DNA of 64,000 nt from CAVSXS01 sp963767715 (lineage in GTDB: Bacteria; Chloroflexota; Ktedonobacteria; Ktedonobacterales; Ktedonobacteraceae). Shown piece after piece: positions 46,731 through 55,501 of this stretch. The stretch covers positions 1,302,001 through 1,366,000 of the forward strand of contig CAVYFA010000016.1 in the NCBI GenBank assembly GCA_963767715.1, written 5' to 3'. The notes below the pieces were generated by a model. It did no database searches. It was not told the origin of the DNA and saw only the letters and a program-made list of their open reading frames with translations. The number at the start of each line of letters is the position of its first letter. Position 1 is the stretch's first letter. The position numbers and the translations under genes are program-made.

Positions 46731-47493
46731 ATGCCATCACTCGTATTTTTACTGGATGTGGACAACACCCTCATCGCTAACGACGATGTGAAAGTGGACC
46801 TGGATGAACACATCAAAGTCTGGTTGGGTGAGAAACTCGCGGCTCGCTTCTGGGAGTTATACGAGAAGGCGCGCGAGCAGGAGGGAATTATCGATATCCC
46901 CCTGTCCCTTCAAATGGCTGCGCGAGGAGACGCCATTGTCAGCGATGGACGATGAGACCTACCTGCACGTGAAATCCATCTTCGATAATTATCCCTACTT
47001 CGACAAACTCTACCCTCACACGCTGGAAACGTTACAGCACCTGCGCACCCTCGGCCTGACGGTGATAGTCTCCGATGGCGATATGCATTTCCAGCCCGAG
47101 AAGATCTTTCGCAGCGACCTGGCAGAAGCAGTCGAAGGCCGTGTCCTGATCTACAAGCACAAGCAGGAACACCTGGACGAAATACAACGGCTCTATCCGG
47201 CGGATCGCTACGTGATGATCGACGACAGGCCAGATATCCTCGCCGACTGCCAGAAAATTATGGGGAATAAACTCACGACGGTGCATGTAAAACAAGGCAA
47301 ATACGCCAGCCAGGTTCCCCCTAACTTTACACCCGACATCACCGTATTACACATAGGCGACCTGCGCACACTTTACAGCGGAACAATTCTTCCCATCAAA
47401 ACAATAACTAGCATTTTGAGGAGGACACTGAACTATGCGATACCATATCAGAGAACGAGCCTGGAGCCTGACCGAAGCCTTCGTCGTCCGTGA
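46731..47493 (+). pseudogene. HAD family hydrolase, frameshifted
   Basis: Haloacid dehalogenase-type phosphatase. The first frame has the nucleophile motif FLLDVDNTLIANDD, then a cap helix region up to about DIPLSLQ near 46915, and ends at 46955. The rest continues in another frame: LREETPLSAMDDETYLHVKS, then motif II TVIVSDGDMHF and motif IV YVMIDDRPDIL. A C-run at 46900-46904 lies next to the shift, so an indel there is likely. Restored length is about 250 residues. The second frame runs 59 bases into the next gene. A terminal disruption or a true overlap cannot be told apart. Confidence 0.75.
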
Positions 47494-47938
47494 CGACAGC
47501 GGCAACCCGGTCTTCGAGATCCGCGGAAAATTCTTCCATATCGGCGACGACCTGGTCATGTACGACCGCTACTCGGGGCAAGAACTCGTACATATCAAGC
47601 AGCGCATCCTATCGTTAATGCCTCACTACGAAATCTACCGCAACGGCCAGCTCTGGGCCAGCATGCACGAGCAGTTCAAGTTTTTCGGCGAGCGCTTCAA
47701 AATCGAGGGAGCGGACGGCATGGTTTTCCATGTCGAGGGCGATATCTGGAACTGGAACTTCTCCGTCCTCGACAACTACGGCAATCTGATGGCCCAGATC
47801 GGCCGGCAGTTCTCCATCTTCCGCGATAGCTACGCCGTAGATGTCGCCCCAGGCGTCGATGCCCCATTCGTGGTAGCGCTCGCCATCGTGATCGATATGA
47901 TCCGCGAACACCACGAGCACCGAGACCGAGGATTGTAG
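47435..47938 (+). CDS. LURP-one-related family protein
   Basis: 167 residues of the Tubby/LURP-one beta-barrel family. It begins MRYHIRERAWSLTEAFVVRD and follows the typical order: NPVFEIRGKFFHIGDDLVMY, ELVHIKQRILSLMPHYEIY, FKIEGADGMVFHVEGDIWNW and MAQIGRQFSIFRDSYAVDV. The function in bacteria is unknown; phospholipid binding is a suggestion for related scramblase-like proteins. The start ATG has GAGGAGG ten bases before it. Two dispersed-repeat features follow the stop. Confidence 0.9.
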   Translation: MRYHIRERAWSLTEAFVVRDDSGNPVFEIRGKFFHIGDDLVMYDRYSGQELVHIKQRILSLMPHYEIYRNGQLWASMHEQFKFFGERFKIEGADGMVFHVEGDIWNWNFSVLDNYGNLMAQIGRQFSIFRDSYAVDVAPGVDAPFVVALAIVIDMIREHHEHRDRGL

Positions 47939-47953
47939 CAGTTTGATGCCCTC

Positions 47954-48000
47954 CGTAGGGGCCGATTTATCGCGCCCATCGCCGATTTATCGGCCCTCGG
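47954..48000. repeat. Dispersed intergenic repeat, copy C1
   Basis: The unit contains GGCCGATTTATCGCG and CGCCGATTTATCGGCC, flanked by GTAGGGG and TCGG. Its ends GGCCGAT/ATCGGCC pair as a hairpin. A second copy is at 58282-58328. Confidence 0.8.
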
Positions 48001-48032
48001 TGGGGGTTTTGATGCCCGCATTTATTACTTTA

Positions 48033-48632
48033 TTACTTACTCTGCGCTAACTCCCTCTCGATATAATTCCCCATAAACTGCGCTGCCCGCCGCATATGCA
48101 CCGCGTCCTTGTAGAGGTTGCTTAGCATAATCGCGCCCTCCAGCGTCGCAATAAACAACGTCGCCACCTCGTCTGCATCGACATCAGGGCGTATTTCTTG
48201 CCGCTCAATGCCCTTCTGAATGACGCGCCGAATGGTAGAGAACCAGTTATTCATAGCGGCTCGCGCGCGTTCTCGTAATACCTCGTTCGCATCGTCGGAC
48301 TCGATGGCCGTATTGAGTATCGGGCAACCGCCAGGTACCAGCGGGTCTTCCACTTCAGACTGAAAGACAGCGATAATCGCTCGTAACCGCTCCACTGCGT
48401 GCCTTTTATCCGTGAGCGCCTCGCGCACACGCAGGGCAACCAGCCCATAAGCGTAATCGAATGCCTCCAGCGCCAGTTGCTCTTTGCTGACAAAATGATT
48501 GTAGATGCCGCCCTTTTCCAGACCAGTTTCACGCATAATATCGGAGAGGGACGCACCGGAGTACCCCTGCCGGTTAAAGAGCTGCGCCGACCTCGCCAGA
48601 ATCATCTCGCGCGTATCCTCGCCTTTCGTCAA
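48033..48632 (-). CDS. TetR/AcrR family transcriptional regulator
   Basis: 199 residues. The helix-turn-helix lies at about 8-53: ILARSAQLFNRQGYSGASLS, DIMRETGLEKGGIYNHFVSK and LALEAFDYAYG. The C-terminal ligand-binding domain (about 75-195) resembles the NemR/RutR-type group. The start is probably TTG 48632, with GGAGG six bases upstream. It lies 26 bases after the thioesterase stop on the same strand, so both likely form one transcription unit under the operator-bearing promoter at 49203-49286. Confidence 0.9.
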   Translation of the reverse strand: MTKGEDTREMILARSAQLFNRQGYSGASLSDIMRETGLEKGGIYNHFVSKEQLALEAFDYAYGLVALRVREALTDKRHAVERLRAIIAVFQSEVEDPLVPGGCPILNTAIESDDANEVLRERARAAMNNWFSTIRRVIQKGIERQEIRPDVDADEVATLFIATLEGAIMLSNLYKDAVHMRRAAQFMGNYIERELAQSK

Positions 48633-48658
48633 TTCCTTCCTCCAATTCTATACAAAAT

Positions 48659-49180
48659 CTACTTCGACGCCTCCGAAGGCGATGGTCGCAAGACAATGCA
48701 CGTCGTTGTCCCGTGCGCATAAAGCTTGCCATCGGCATCCGTCAGGCGACTCTCCGCCGTCGCGATGCGTCCACCCACGTAAATGACCTTCCCTTCGCAA
48801 TACAACGTCCCGGTTTTGCTGGTAACCGGTCGCAGGTAGTTGACCTTGAGTTCGAGTGTGGTATAACTCGTCCCGGCAGGAAGCGTCGATTGCACAGCAC
48901 ACCCCATCGCCGAGTCGAGCAGCGTCGCCATCACCCCGCCATGCACCGTGCCAAGGGGGTTATAGTGATATTCGGCCGCCTCCAACGCGAAAACAACTCG
49001 CCCCTCGCTCACCTCGGATATCCACATACCGAGTAATACAGCAATAGGCGGCGCTGGTAGCTCCCCGGATTGCATCGCCCTCAAGTATTCAATGCCGCTG
49101 ATGGTCCTTCCCAACCGCACTACCGCTGTGGGATCCTCCCAGCTAATCGTTCGCGTACGCTGTGTTTGCACATCGCTCAT
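48659..49180 (-). CDS. PaaI family hotdog thioesterase
   Basis: 173 residues with a hotdog fold. The family core is EYHYNPLGTVHGGVMATLLDSAMGC, in which HGG and the downstream Asp form the catalytic site, and TLELKVNYLRPVTSKTGTLY plus EGKVIYVGGRIATAESRLTD. PaaI-type enzymes cleave acyl-CoA thioesters. The start is ATG 49180. It shares a promoter with two operator-like palindromes with the TetR gene that follows it. Confidence 0.9.
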   Translation of the reverse strand: MSDVQTQRTRTISWEDPTAVVRLGRTISGIEYLRAMQSGELPAPPIAVLLGMWISEVSEGRVVFALEAAEYHYNPLGTVHGGVMATLLDSAMGCAVQSTLPAGTSYTTLELKVNYLRPVTSKTGTLYCEGKVIYVGGRIATAESRLTDADGKLYAHGTTTCIVLRPSPSEASK

Positions 49181-49202
49181 AATAGTATTGGCTCCTACTT
49201 GC

Positions 49203-49286
49203 CAGACCGAGTGGTCTGTTTTGTTCGCAAAAATATGAGACCGAAAGGTCTGAAAGTAATTATAATGATATGTTGTAGTTTGTCAA
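49203..49286 (-). promoter_or_regulatory. Consensus promoter with two TetR-type operators
   Basis: On the minus strand: -35 TTGACA (49281-49286), 16-base spacer, -10 TATAAT (49259-49264), both perfect. Two palindromes lie downstream: AGACC-N4-GGTCT at 49238-49251, right after the -10, and CAGACC-N4-GGTCTG at 49203-49218. Their centres are 34 bases apart, about three helical turns. They resemble the published NemR-type operator, from memory, and should be bound by the TetR protein of this operon. Confidence 0.75.
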
Positions 49287-49371
49287 GCACTAAAGACCCT
49301 GCCACCTGTTCCGGCCGCATATGATATGATGAAGACATATCAACCGCACGAAAAGGATACATGTCGAACAT

Positions 49372-49881
49372 ATGCACTTGAAAACAGATGCGCGCGTCTA
49401 CATCAGCGCCAGCGCGAAGCAATCTCTTCTTCTCGATGTCTACAAACGGCGCAGCATCGAGGCCTGCGGCGTATTAATTGGGAGCATCGATGATGCGGGG
49501 AACTGGCATGTTGAAGCGGTGCATCCACTCCGTAATATCTTCGACTCGCCCTCCTACTTCGAATTCGCCCCCGAAGACCTTTTGGCAGCAGACCTGGCCT
49601 ATCCAGACCAGATCATCGGCGCCTATCACAGTCACCCCAGCGGTTTCGCCAAACCCAGTCAGACCGACAGGCAGAACATGAAACGCGTCAACGTCAGCCA
49701 GCGCATCCCCTGGGCCTGGCTGATCGTCTGCGGACCATTCAAATCCATGGATTTGACCTTCAATCAAACACAGCAGCAGCAGAAGCCACTGGTTGATGCA
49801 ACGATACTGGCTTTCCATCACTATTCTGATGAAGGATTATGCAGCATCCCACTGCGATTTGAGGCAGAGATTAAACCTTAA
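49372..49881 (+). CDS. JAMM/MPN domain metalloprotease (M67 family)
   Basis: 169 residues. The JAMM motif is complete: Glu30 in RSIEACGVLIG, His86 and His88 in YHSHPSG, and Asp99 in KPSQTD. Bacterial M67 proteins are linked to ubiquitin-like or ThiS-like protein processing and sulfur carriers, but no such partner is in the window. An AAAAGGA site is about 15 bases before the ATG. An alternative upstream ATG at 49361 gives only a six-codon peptide out of frame. Confidence 0.88.
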   Translation: MHLKTDARVYISASAKQSLLLDVYKRRSIEACGVLIGSIDDAGNWHVEAVHPLRNIFDSPSYFEFAPEDLLAADLAYPDQIIGAYHSHPSGFAKPSQTDRQNMKRVNVSQRIPWAWLIVCGPFKSMDLTFNQTQQQQKPLVDATILAFHHYSDEGLCSIPLRFEAEIKP

Positions 49882-49938
49882 TGCCGGATTGTTCCTGACA
49901 AATAGAGTAGATATAATAGGACAGATGCGCTATAATAG

Positions 49939-49970
49939 ACGCCTGGAAAAGAACCCAGGCGTTTGTTATT
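49939..49970 (+). terminator. Rho-independent terminator
   Basis: Stem ACGCCTGG/CCAGGCGT (49939-49946 and 49955-49962) with an eight-base loop, then TTTGTTATT. It lies 57 bases after the JAMM gene and ends its transcript. Confidence 0.82.
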
Positions 49971-50019
49971 ATAATGAATAGTAATTATACGCACTACTAT
50001 GTTTATTGAGGTATAGGGA

Positions 50020-51189
50020 ATGATTTGCCCAAACTGCGGGAATGAGCTAGGCCAGGACGAGGTCTTCTGCGGACAATGCGGCTCACAAACTGTGCCATCG
50101 TTCAAGCCGACCGAGATGGTACAAACGCCCCCAGGAAAGAGCGGCCTGCTGAAGGGCGGATACGCAACCCAGCCAATCTCAGAAGCAAGCTATGTGCCCG
50201 GTGCGTCACCGCCTGCCAACCCTACCGGTGCGCTGCCCCCCAACGCTAACCAGCCTGGCATCATCCCATCTGGCCTTCAACAACAGGGCGGATTTTACCA
50301 GGATGCCACCGAATCCATCTCAGCTCTGCCACCTGGCCAAAGCTACCCGGCCGCCTATCCCGTCCAGGGTGGCTACCCGCCTTCATCTACACAGTATGGT
50401 CAGCCGCTTCAAAGTGGCAATTACGCGGGTCCGCAATATCCTCCAACTTATCCACCCGGCGGTGGCTATCGTCCAGGCCCGACACCACCACCCAGGCAGC
50501 GCGCCAGCGCCGTGCTAATCATCGCTATAATCTGCCTCTCGCTCGCCGTCATCTCCGTTGGCGCATTCGGCATCCTCTACTACGTGCATGGGAAGAACAA
50601 TCCCACGCTTGTCCCGACGCCATCGCCGGCCATCACCGTTACAGCCATACCAAGCCCGAGTCCCACTTCTAGCCCGAGCCCCACTCCGACGGAGACCCCT
50701 TCTCCCACACCGACGCTTTCGCCAACGCCCAGCGTCCCTCCCGCCGACAACGGGTTCGCCTTCTGCACCGATCCATGCGCGGCGCGCGGCTTCATCATCG
50801 AGGTTCCACAGGGCTGGCTGCAATCCGTACCCGATACCGCCACGGTCATCTTCAACAGCCCGACCCAGAACGACGTCTACGCGGTCGTCCGCACACCAGG
50901 CCCTACGACCGACAACGCCAATAATCTCGTCGCCAAAGACCTGACAACCTACTACCCTGGAAGCACGGTCACCGCTACCTATGCGAACAGAACCATCGGC
51001 GGCGAGAACTGGTCTTACGAAATTGCCACGCGCCCGGTCAGTGGCGTGAGCGAACAGGTCGAGGTCTTCGCCACCGTTCACAACAACAACGCCTATATCA
51101 TCGAACTGCAGGCCCCCCAGACACAATATCCGGCAATAGACGCAGCCGACTTCGAAAACATGCTGAATCGCTACCAGTTCCAGTCATGA
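50020..51189 (+). CDS. Membrane protein with N-terminal zinc ribbon and outside PsbP-like domain
   Basis: 389 residues in four parts. A zinc ribbon (MICPNCGNELGQDEVFCGQC, four Cys in two CxxC pairs) at 1-22; a Pro/Gly/Gln-rich segment at about 35-160; one membrane segment at about 165-187 (AVLIIAIICLSLAVISVGAF); and a Pro/Ser/Thr-rich stalk (SPTPTETPSPTPTLSPTPS) followed by an outside domain of about 145 residues (FIIEVPQGWLQSVPDTATVI onward) that looks PsbP/DUF-like. This zinc-ribbon plus spacer plus one-pass layout is common in Chloroflexota. The function is unknown. It starts after a terminator and precedes purA. Confidence 0.75.
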   Translation: MICPNCGNELGQDEVFCGQCGSQTVPSFKPTEMVQTPPGKSGLLKGGYATQPISEASYVPGASPPANPTGALPPNANQPGIIPSGLQQQGGFYQDATESISALPPGQSYPAAYPVQGGYPPSSTQYGQPLQSGNYAGPQYPPTYPPGGGYRPGPTPPPRQRASAVLIIAIICLSLAVISVGAFGILYYVHGKNNPTLVPTPSPAITVTAIPSPSPTSSPSPTPTETPSPTPTLSPTPSVPPADNGFAFCTDPCAARGFIIEVPQGWLQSVPDTATVIFNSPTQNDVYAVVRTPGPTTDNANNLVAKDLTTYYPGSTVTATYANRTIGGENWSYEIATRPVSGVSEQVEVFATVHNNNAYIIELQAPQTQYPAIDAADFENMLNRYQFQS

Positions 51190-51193
51190 CTAT

Positions 51194-51223
51194 TTGACTT
51201 GCGGGCATCGCATATTGTAGCAT
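51194..51223 (+). promoter_or_regulatory. Possible promoter of purA
   Basis: TTGACT (51194-51199) and TAGCAT (51218-51223) with an 18-base spacer, about 70 bases before the purA start. The -10 is a modest match. Co-transcription with the zinc-ribbon gene is also possible. Confidence 0.4.
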
Positions 51224-51294
51224 AGCAGAGGTGCGAACAGAGGAAATGCCCGGGAAGATTTTTGTGTCTGTAGAGTGCAGAAGGGACGAACATA

Positions 51295-52623
51295 ATGGCG
51301 GTACTGGCTATCATCGGCGCACAATGGGGTGACGAGGGGAAAGGGAAAATTGTTGATGAGCTTTCAATGCATGCGGATTATGTTGTGCGCTACCAGGGTG
51401 GCAGTAACGCCGGGCATCGGGTTGTCCACGAGAAGGGTGAATTTGCTTTCAGGCTCGTGCCGTCAGGAATTCTTTTTCCCAATACCACCTGTATCATCGG
51501 CAACGGCGTTGTAATCGATCCCAAAGGTTTGCTTGACGAGATGCAGGAACTTCAGGCGCAGGGCATCGATACCTCGCGACTCTACATCAGCGAGCGCGCC
51601 CATGTCGTCATGCCCTATCATTTCCTGCTCGACAAGATGGAAGAGGAATGGCGCGGCGCAGATAAGATCGGCAGCACGCAGCGCGGCATCAGCCCCGCCT
51701 ACGTCGATAAGCACGCGCGCATCGGCATTCGCATTGCTGACCTGCTCGACGCCGACGCCTTCCGTGCCAAGCTGTCCTCGATCCTGCAACAGAAGAACCG
51801 CATGCTGACGCAAATCTATGGCCAGCCTCCCATGTCGCTCGAAGAAATCCACGGCGAATATTTCGGCTACGGCCAGCGCCTGCGCCCACACATCGCCGAT
51901 ACCCAGGCCATGCTGCACGAAGCGCTGTTCGAGCGCAAGACCATTCTCCTCGAAGGCGCCCAGGGCGCACTGCTCGATATCGATTTCGGCACCTATCCCT
52001 ACGTTACCTCGTCCTCCACGATGGCGTCCAACGCCTCGAGTGGCGCGGGTCTCCCGCCTCACTCCATCGACAGCGTCATCGGCGTCTACAAGGGCTATAT
52101 CACGCGCGTGGGCAGCGGCCCAATGCCCACCGAACTCTTCGACGCCGCGGGGCAGATGATGCGCGACCGCGGGCACGAGTACGGCACCAACACGGGCCGT
52201 GAGCGCCGCTGCGGCTGGTTCGATGCTGTCGCGGGCCGCTTCGTGGCGCAGATCAACGGCATGAACGCGGCGGTCATAACCAAGCTTGATGTCCTCGACA
52301 CCTTTCCCACCATCAAAATCTGCACCGCCTATCAGCTACGCGGCAAGCTCGTACATAGCCTCCCGGCCACCCAGACCGACCTGGCGGCTTGCGAGCCGAT
52401 TTACGAAGAGCTCCCCGGCTGGCTTTGCGACACCTCGGGCATCTGCACCTACGAAGAATTGCCGCCGGCGGCGAAGACCTATCTCAAACGCCTCCAAGAA
52501 CTGCTGGAAACCCCGCTCGCCATGGTCTCCATCAGCCCCCAGCGCGGCAGAACCATCCAGGTGCAGGACGTCCTGGCCCCGCCCGAGTACGACGCGCGCT
52601 ATCCACGCAACGCCAGGAGATAA
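51295..52623 (+). CDS. purA: Adenylosuccinate synthase
   Basis: First committed step from IMP to AMP, GTP-dependent. 442 residues, the usual length. P-loop and catalytic Asp in GAQWGDEGKGKIVDELSMHA at about 7-26, then GGSNAGHRVVHEKG with the catalytic His. Further marks are GSTQRGISPAY, LLEGAQGALLDIDFGTYPYV and TNTGRERRCGWFDAVAGRFV. The start ATG 51295 follows AGAAGGGACGAA. It is intact and should be essential for purine synthesis. Confidence 0.96.
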   Translation: MAVLAIIGAQWGDEGKGKIVDELSMHADYVVRYQGGSNAGHRVVHEKGEFAFRLVPSGILFPNTTCIIGNGVVIDPKGLLDEMQELQAQGIDTSRLYISERAHVVMPYHFLLDKMEEEWRGADKIGSTQRGISPAYVDKHARIGIRIADLLDADAFRAKLSSILQQKNRMLTQIYGQPPMSLEEIHGEYFGYGQRLRPHIADTQAMLHEALFERKTILLEGAQGALLDIDFGTYPYVTSSSTMASNASSGAGLPPHSIDSVIGVYKGYITRVGSGPMPTELFDAAGQMMRDRGHEYGTNTGRERRCGWFDAVAGRFVAQINGMNAAVITKLDVLDTFPTIKICTAYQLRGKLVHSLPATQTDLAACEPIYEELPGWLCDTSGICTYEELPPAAKTYLKRLQELLETPLAMVSISPQRGRTIQVQDVLAPPEYDARYPRNARR

Positions 52624-52712
52624 GCGCGATTCCCTCTAACTTGTAACTTTTCCTGCCTTTTCTGTGTCCTCTTCTCTATCTCTTTGCCCTGTGCCTCGTA
52701 GGTCGTCCAGAT

Positions 52713-53209
52713 GATGCGATCGATATGTTCCGTTTGACGACCGGAATGACGTTGGGTACCGTTCAATACATGCCGCCGGAGCAAGTGCAAGGAGACATTG
52801 TCAGCCCCGCCACCGATGTGTACGCGCTGGGTATCGTCATGTACGAGATGCTCACGGGCCACACGCCCTTCGAGGGCGATACGCCTGCGGCCATCGCTAT
52901 GCAGCAAATCCAGGATAAGCCCACGCCAGCCAGTTCAATCCGCATATCCCGCCCGCCTTGGAAGCGATTATCATGTGACCATAACAGATTTATCGACTTA
53001 CCTGCGCCGCTGGTCGCATTCCAGCCGCCGCTCTCTCTCGAACAGCAGCAGTCACAGCTCGAGTAGCAACTCCAACAAGCCTTTTTGCGCTACCAAACCC
53101 GGTCGGATGGGCTTGATCCCACCCTGCAAGCCGCCAATATCGTCTCCCGGCTCGATCCCAGGTCCGGCACGACCGTCCCGGTCGATATCGCGCTCTCCCC
53201 TACCCCCTA
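52713..53209 (+). pseudogene. Remnant of a PASTA-domain Ser/Thr protein kinase
   Basis: Only the C-terminal lobe of a Hanks-type kinase is left: LGTVQYMPPEQVQG (APE region), then SPATDVYALGIVMYEMLTGH and TPFEGDTPAAIAMQQI. The N-terminal lobe and the catalytic HRD/DFG motifs are missing. A shift near 52935 is needed to reach FNPHIPPALEAI. A PASTA-like stretch follows (SLEQQQSQLE, an in-frame TAG at 53065, then LQAANIVSRLDPRSGTTVPV). Three lesions make it a clear pseudogene. It lies between purA and another truncated gene. Confidence 0.75.
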
Positions 53210-53229
53210 GCCCGACGCCTGGTCCTTCA

Positions 53230-53542
53230 CCGACGCCGACTTAGTGCTTATCCGAAAGCCAAAAACGAGCAGACGAATAAGTATATGCGTCTGATTGGTC
53301 AGCCAATGCTGGTCTATGGGGGAGATCGTGCTGCATTAGCCAGAGTGCTTGAGCGTGCGCTTGCCCGAGGCATCCAACCTGCCATCTATACTGAAGAGAT
53401 GTTTTCAACCACTCATGACGCGGCAAACCGCGAAGTGGGTCGTTGTGTCGAGCGCGCCAACCTTAACCTGCTGGGTATCGCCATCAGGGCGGAAAGAAAA
53501 GCCGTGGACAAAATCGTGGACAAGCTGAAGTTTCACGAGTAA
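53230..53542 (+). pseudogene. Truncated DUF2000-like protein
   Basis: About 85-100 residues from AYPKAKNEQTNKYMRLIGQP to the stop at 53542. The part GIQPAIYTEEMFSTTHDAAN and LNLLGIAIRAERKAVDKIVD resembles DUF2000, whose members have about 140 residues. The expected N-terminal 40-50 residues are missing and the frame fades into the kinase remnant. An ATG at 53285 could in principle start a short protein, but there is no ribosome site. Confidence 0.55.
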
Positions 53543-53610
53543 GAGGATGATGACACTTGCTCATCTGATGGGGGACATATGTTTGCAGTCTGCCCTTGCA
53601 GTAGCCTGTA

Positions 53611-54444
53611 CTAAGGGAGGAGAGACGAACGATAGGCACGGGGAGACTGGCCGGTGATTTTCTGAAACGTGGCATAGAAACGGCTGGCTGAAGTGAAGCC
53701 GGCTTCCATCGCTACCTCCAGCACCGTTTGTTCGGTTGTCGCGAGCAAACGTTGTGCATGCGCCACGCGCTGCTGCGCGAGGTAGTCCATGATGGTGATC
53801 CCAAACGTGGTACGAAAGCGTTCCGTCGCATAGCCCGGATGCAGGCCAACCGCCTGAGCGATTTGTCCCAGTTGCAGCGGCTCCATGTAATGCTCTGTGA
53901 TGAAGCCGACCATCGCTTCCACAGATCGAGGCAGGCGGGTCATCATCTGTTGAGTGGGAGGTGACGGGAGTGGTTGGGCGATGCGCCGTAACCGGGCTTC
54001 CACTTCCAGAAGAATGACACGCTCAGAGTCATACCAGGGTTCCTGTAGATCGCGGTGCCATTGCGAAAAGAGCTGAGACTCGCGCTCGCTCTCTTTCTGA
54101 TCCCAGATCATCTGACCTTGCAGTAGTGGCTGGGTGATCGCTTCTGGCAGGTGCCATTGGAGGAAGCGGCCAGCAGGAAGCGTGAGCCAGTGTAACGTCG
54201 TTCCTGGAATGGCTTCGAGTATGTAGTGCGGCATGATTGCCCAGAACACCATGAATTGACCTGCCGAAACGACGATCTTTTGCTTCCCAAAAAGATAGGT
54301 GAGTGCTCCTCGTTCCAGAAAATTCAGTTCCACTTCATTGTGCCGGTGAGGGCGGCTTCCTGCCCGGGCATCTGCAGCCCCGCTGGAGAGCCCGATGGTC
54401 TCGGTGAGGCAAGCATTTTCAATCCTCTGCTGCATAGCGACCAT
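53611..54444 (-). CDS. AraC family transcriptional regulator
   Basis: 277 residues. The N-terminal cupin-like sensor begins about residue 30 (PHRHNEVELNFLERGALTYL, FGKQKIVVSAGQFMVFWAIM). The AraC DNA-binding domain is at about 175-275: ITEHYMEPLQLGQIAQAVGL, TTFGITIMDYLAQQRVAHAQ and FTSASRFYATFQKITGQSPR. It is divergent from the PhyH-type gene with 130 bases between, so it probably controls that gene. Confidence 0.92.
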   Translation of the reverse strand: MVAMQQRIENACLTETIGLSSGAADARAGSRPHRHNEVELNFLERGALTYLFGKQKIVVSAGQFMVFWAIMPHYILEAIPGTTLHWLTLPAGRFLQWHLPEAITQPLLQGQMIWDQKESERESQLFSQWHRDLQEPWYDSERVILLEVEARLRRIAQPLPSPPTQQMMTRLPRSVEAMVGFITEHYMEPLQLGQIAQAVGLHPGYATERFRTTFGITIMDYLAQQRVAHAQRLLATTEQTVLEVAMEAGFTSASRFYATFQKITGQSPRAYRSSLLP

Positions 54445-54574
54445 TTCCTGAAAATGTGGGATATTTTTCCCTCAAACGAGGAAGATTCTCCTGTATTTTT
54501 ATTGTATCTTCAGCATGAGCCGGAATCAAGAGCGGCAAGGGAGACAAGCGACGAGAGTTAATAGGAGAACAGGA

Positions 54575-55501
54575 ATGTTGACACAAGACCAGCTTGACTT
54601 TTTCCACACACAGGGCTATCTGGTTATGCGCAGGCTTATTGCGGGCAGGGAACTGGCAGTGTTGCAGGAGCAGGCAGATCAGGTGATCGCGCAAGGACTG
54701 TCGGGGCAAGGGGAATACCATCTGTATCGTCCCGGGGCATCTGGAAGGAAGGCGTACTGGCGGTCTGAGGAGATGTGGCAGCGCGATCCCATCTTCCTGG
54801 CCGTCACGGTCAATCCCGACCTGTTAGAGAACATCGGGCAATGTCTGGGTCAGGCGTTTTACCCCTGGAACGATTCGTTGGTGGTGAAAGTGGCCCAGGC
54901 AGGTGCTCCTGTTGAGTGGCATCAGGACCCACCCTATGGTGATCCGGCGTGGGAACAAAGCTATCCCGTGCCCAACTTCACCACCGATATCTACCTGGAT
55001 CATGCAGGTCCAGAGAACGGGTGTGTCTGGGCTCTTCCTGGCTATCATCTCGTTGGGCATGTGGATCTCGAACATCGAGCAACTGAGGAATTGTTTGAAG
55101 AGAGTTCCGCGATCCCCATCGAGATGGAGGCAGGGGACGTGTTGTTTCATGCGATTTCCCTTCCGCATGGTTCTCGTGCGAGCGCTTCCCCACAGCAGCG
55201 ACGGATCTTCTATCTGCATTATCTGACAGAGGAAGTGAAGGCTTGTGTTTACACAACGAGCCCCAAAGTGCACTGGGGCGAAGAGAAGCGTGCCCAGATT
55301 AGGCAGATGATCGCTGCACGTCGTGCTGAGAGGTGGGAGGTTCCGACAGAGAGGCAAACGCTTCGTCTGACCGATGACGGCTTGATGTTTGTGGGTACTC
55401 CTGCAACTCCATGGGCATATTGGGGAGAACTTTCCGCAACATTGCCCCCAGAACGAGTGACGGAGATGAAGCAGTTGGTGACTCTTCAGAAGGGAGACTA
55501 A
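54575..55501 (+). CDS. Phytanoyl-CoA dioxygenase (PhyH) family protein
   Basis: Iron- and 2-oxoglutarate-dependent oxygenase, about 308 residues from ATG 54575 with AGGAGAACAGGA upstream. The iron site is seen as His-x-Asp in EWHQDPPYGDPAW and the second His in LPHGSRASASPQQRR, whose Arg should bind 2-oxoglutarate. The N-terminal LDFFHTQGYLVMRRLI is typical of the family. The substrate is unknown. The divergent AraC gene is the probable regulator. Its stop overlaps the end of a GNAT remnant on the other strand. Confidence 0.9.
   Translation: MLTQDQLDFFHTQGYLVMRRLIAGRELAVLQEQADQVIAQGLSGQGEYHLYRPGASGRKAYWRSEEMWQRDPIFLAVTVNPDLLENIGQCLGQAFYPWNDSLVVKVAQAGAPVEWHQDPPYGDPAWEQSYPVPNFTTDIYLDHAGPENGCVWALPGYHLVGHVDLEHRATEELFEESSAIPIEMEAGDVLFHAISLPHGSRASASPQQRRIFYLHYLTEEVKACVYTTSPKVHWGEEKRAQIRQMIAARRAERWEVPTERQTLRLTDDGLMFVGTPATPWAYWGELSATLPPERVTEMKQLVTLQKGD

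Noticed and set aside
49361..49381. Six-codon ORF upstream of the JAMM gene as a leader peptide
   Set aside because: It has a ribosome site, but the sequence (MSNICT) has no repeated codons and no attenuator hairpin follows.
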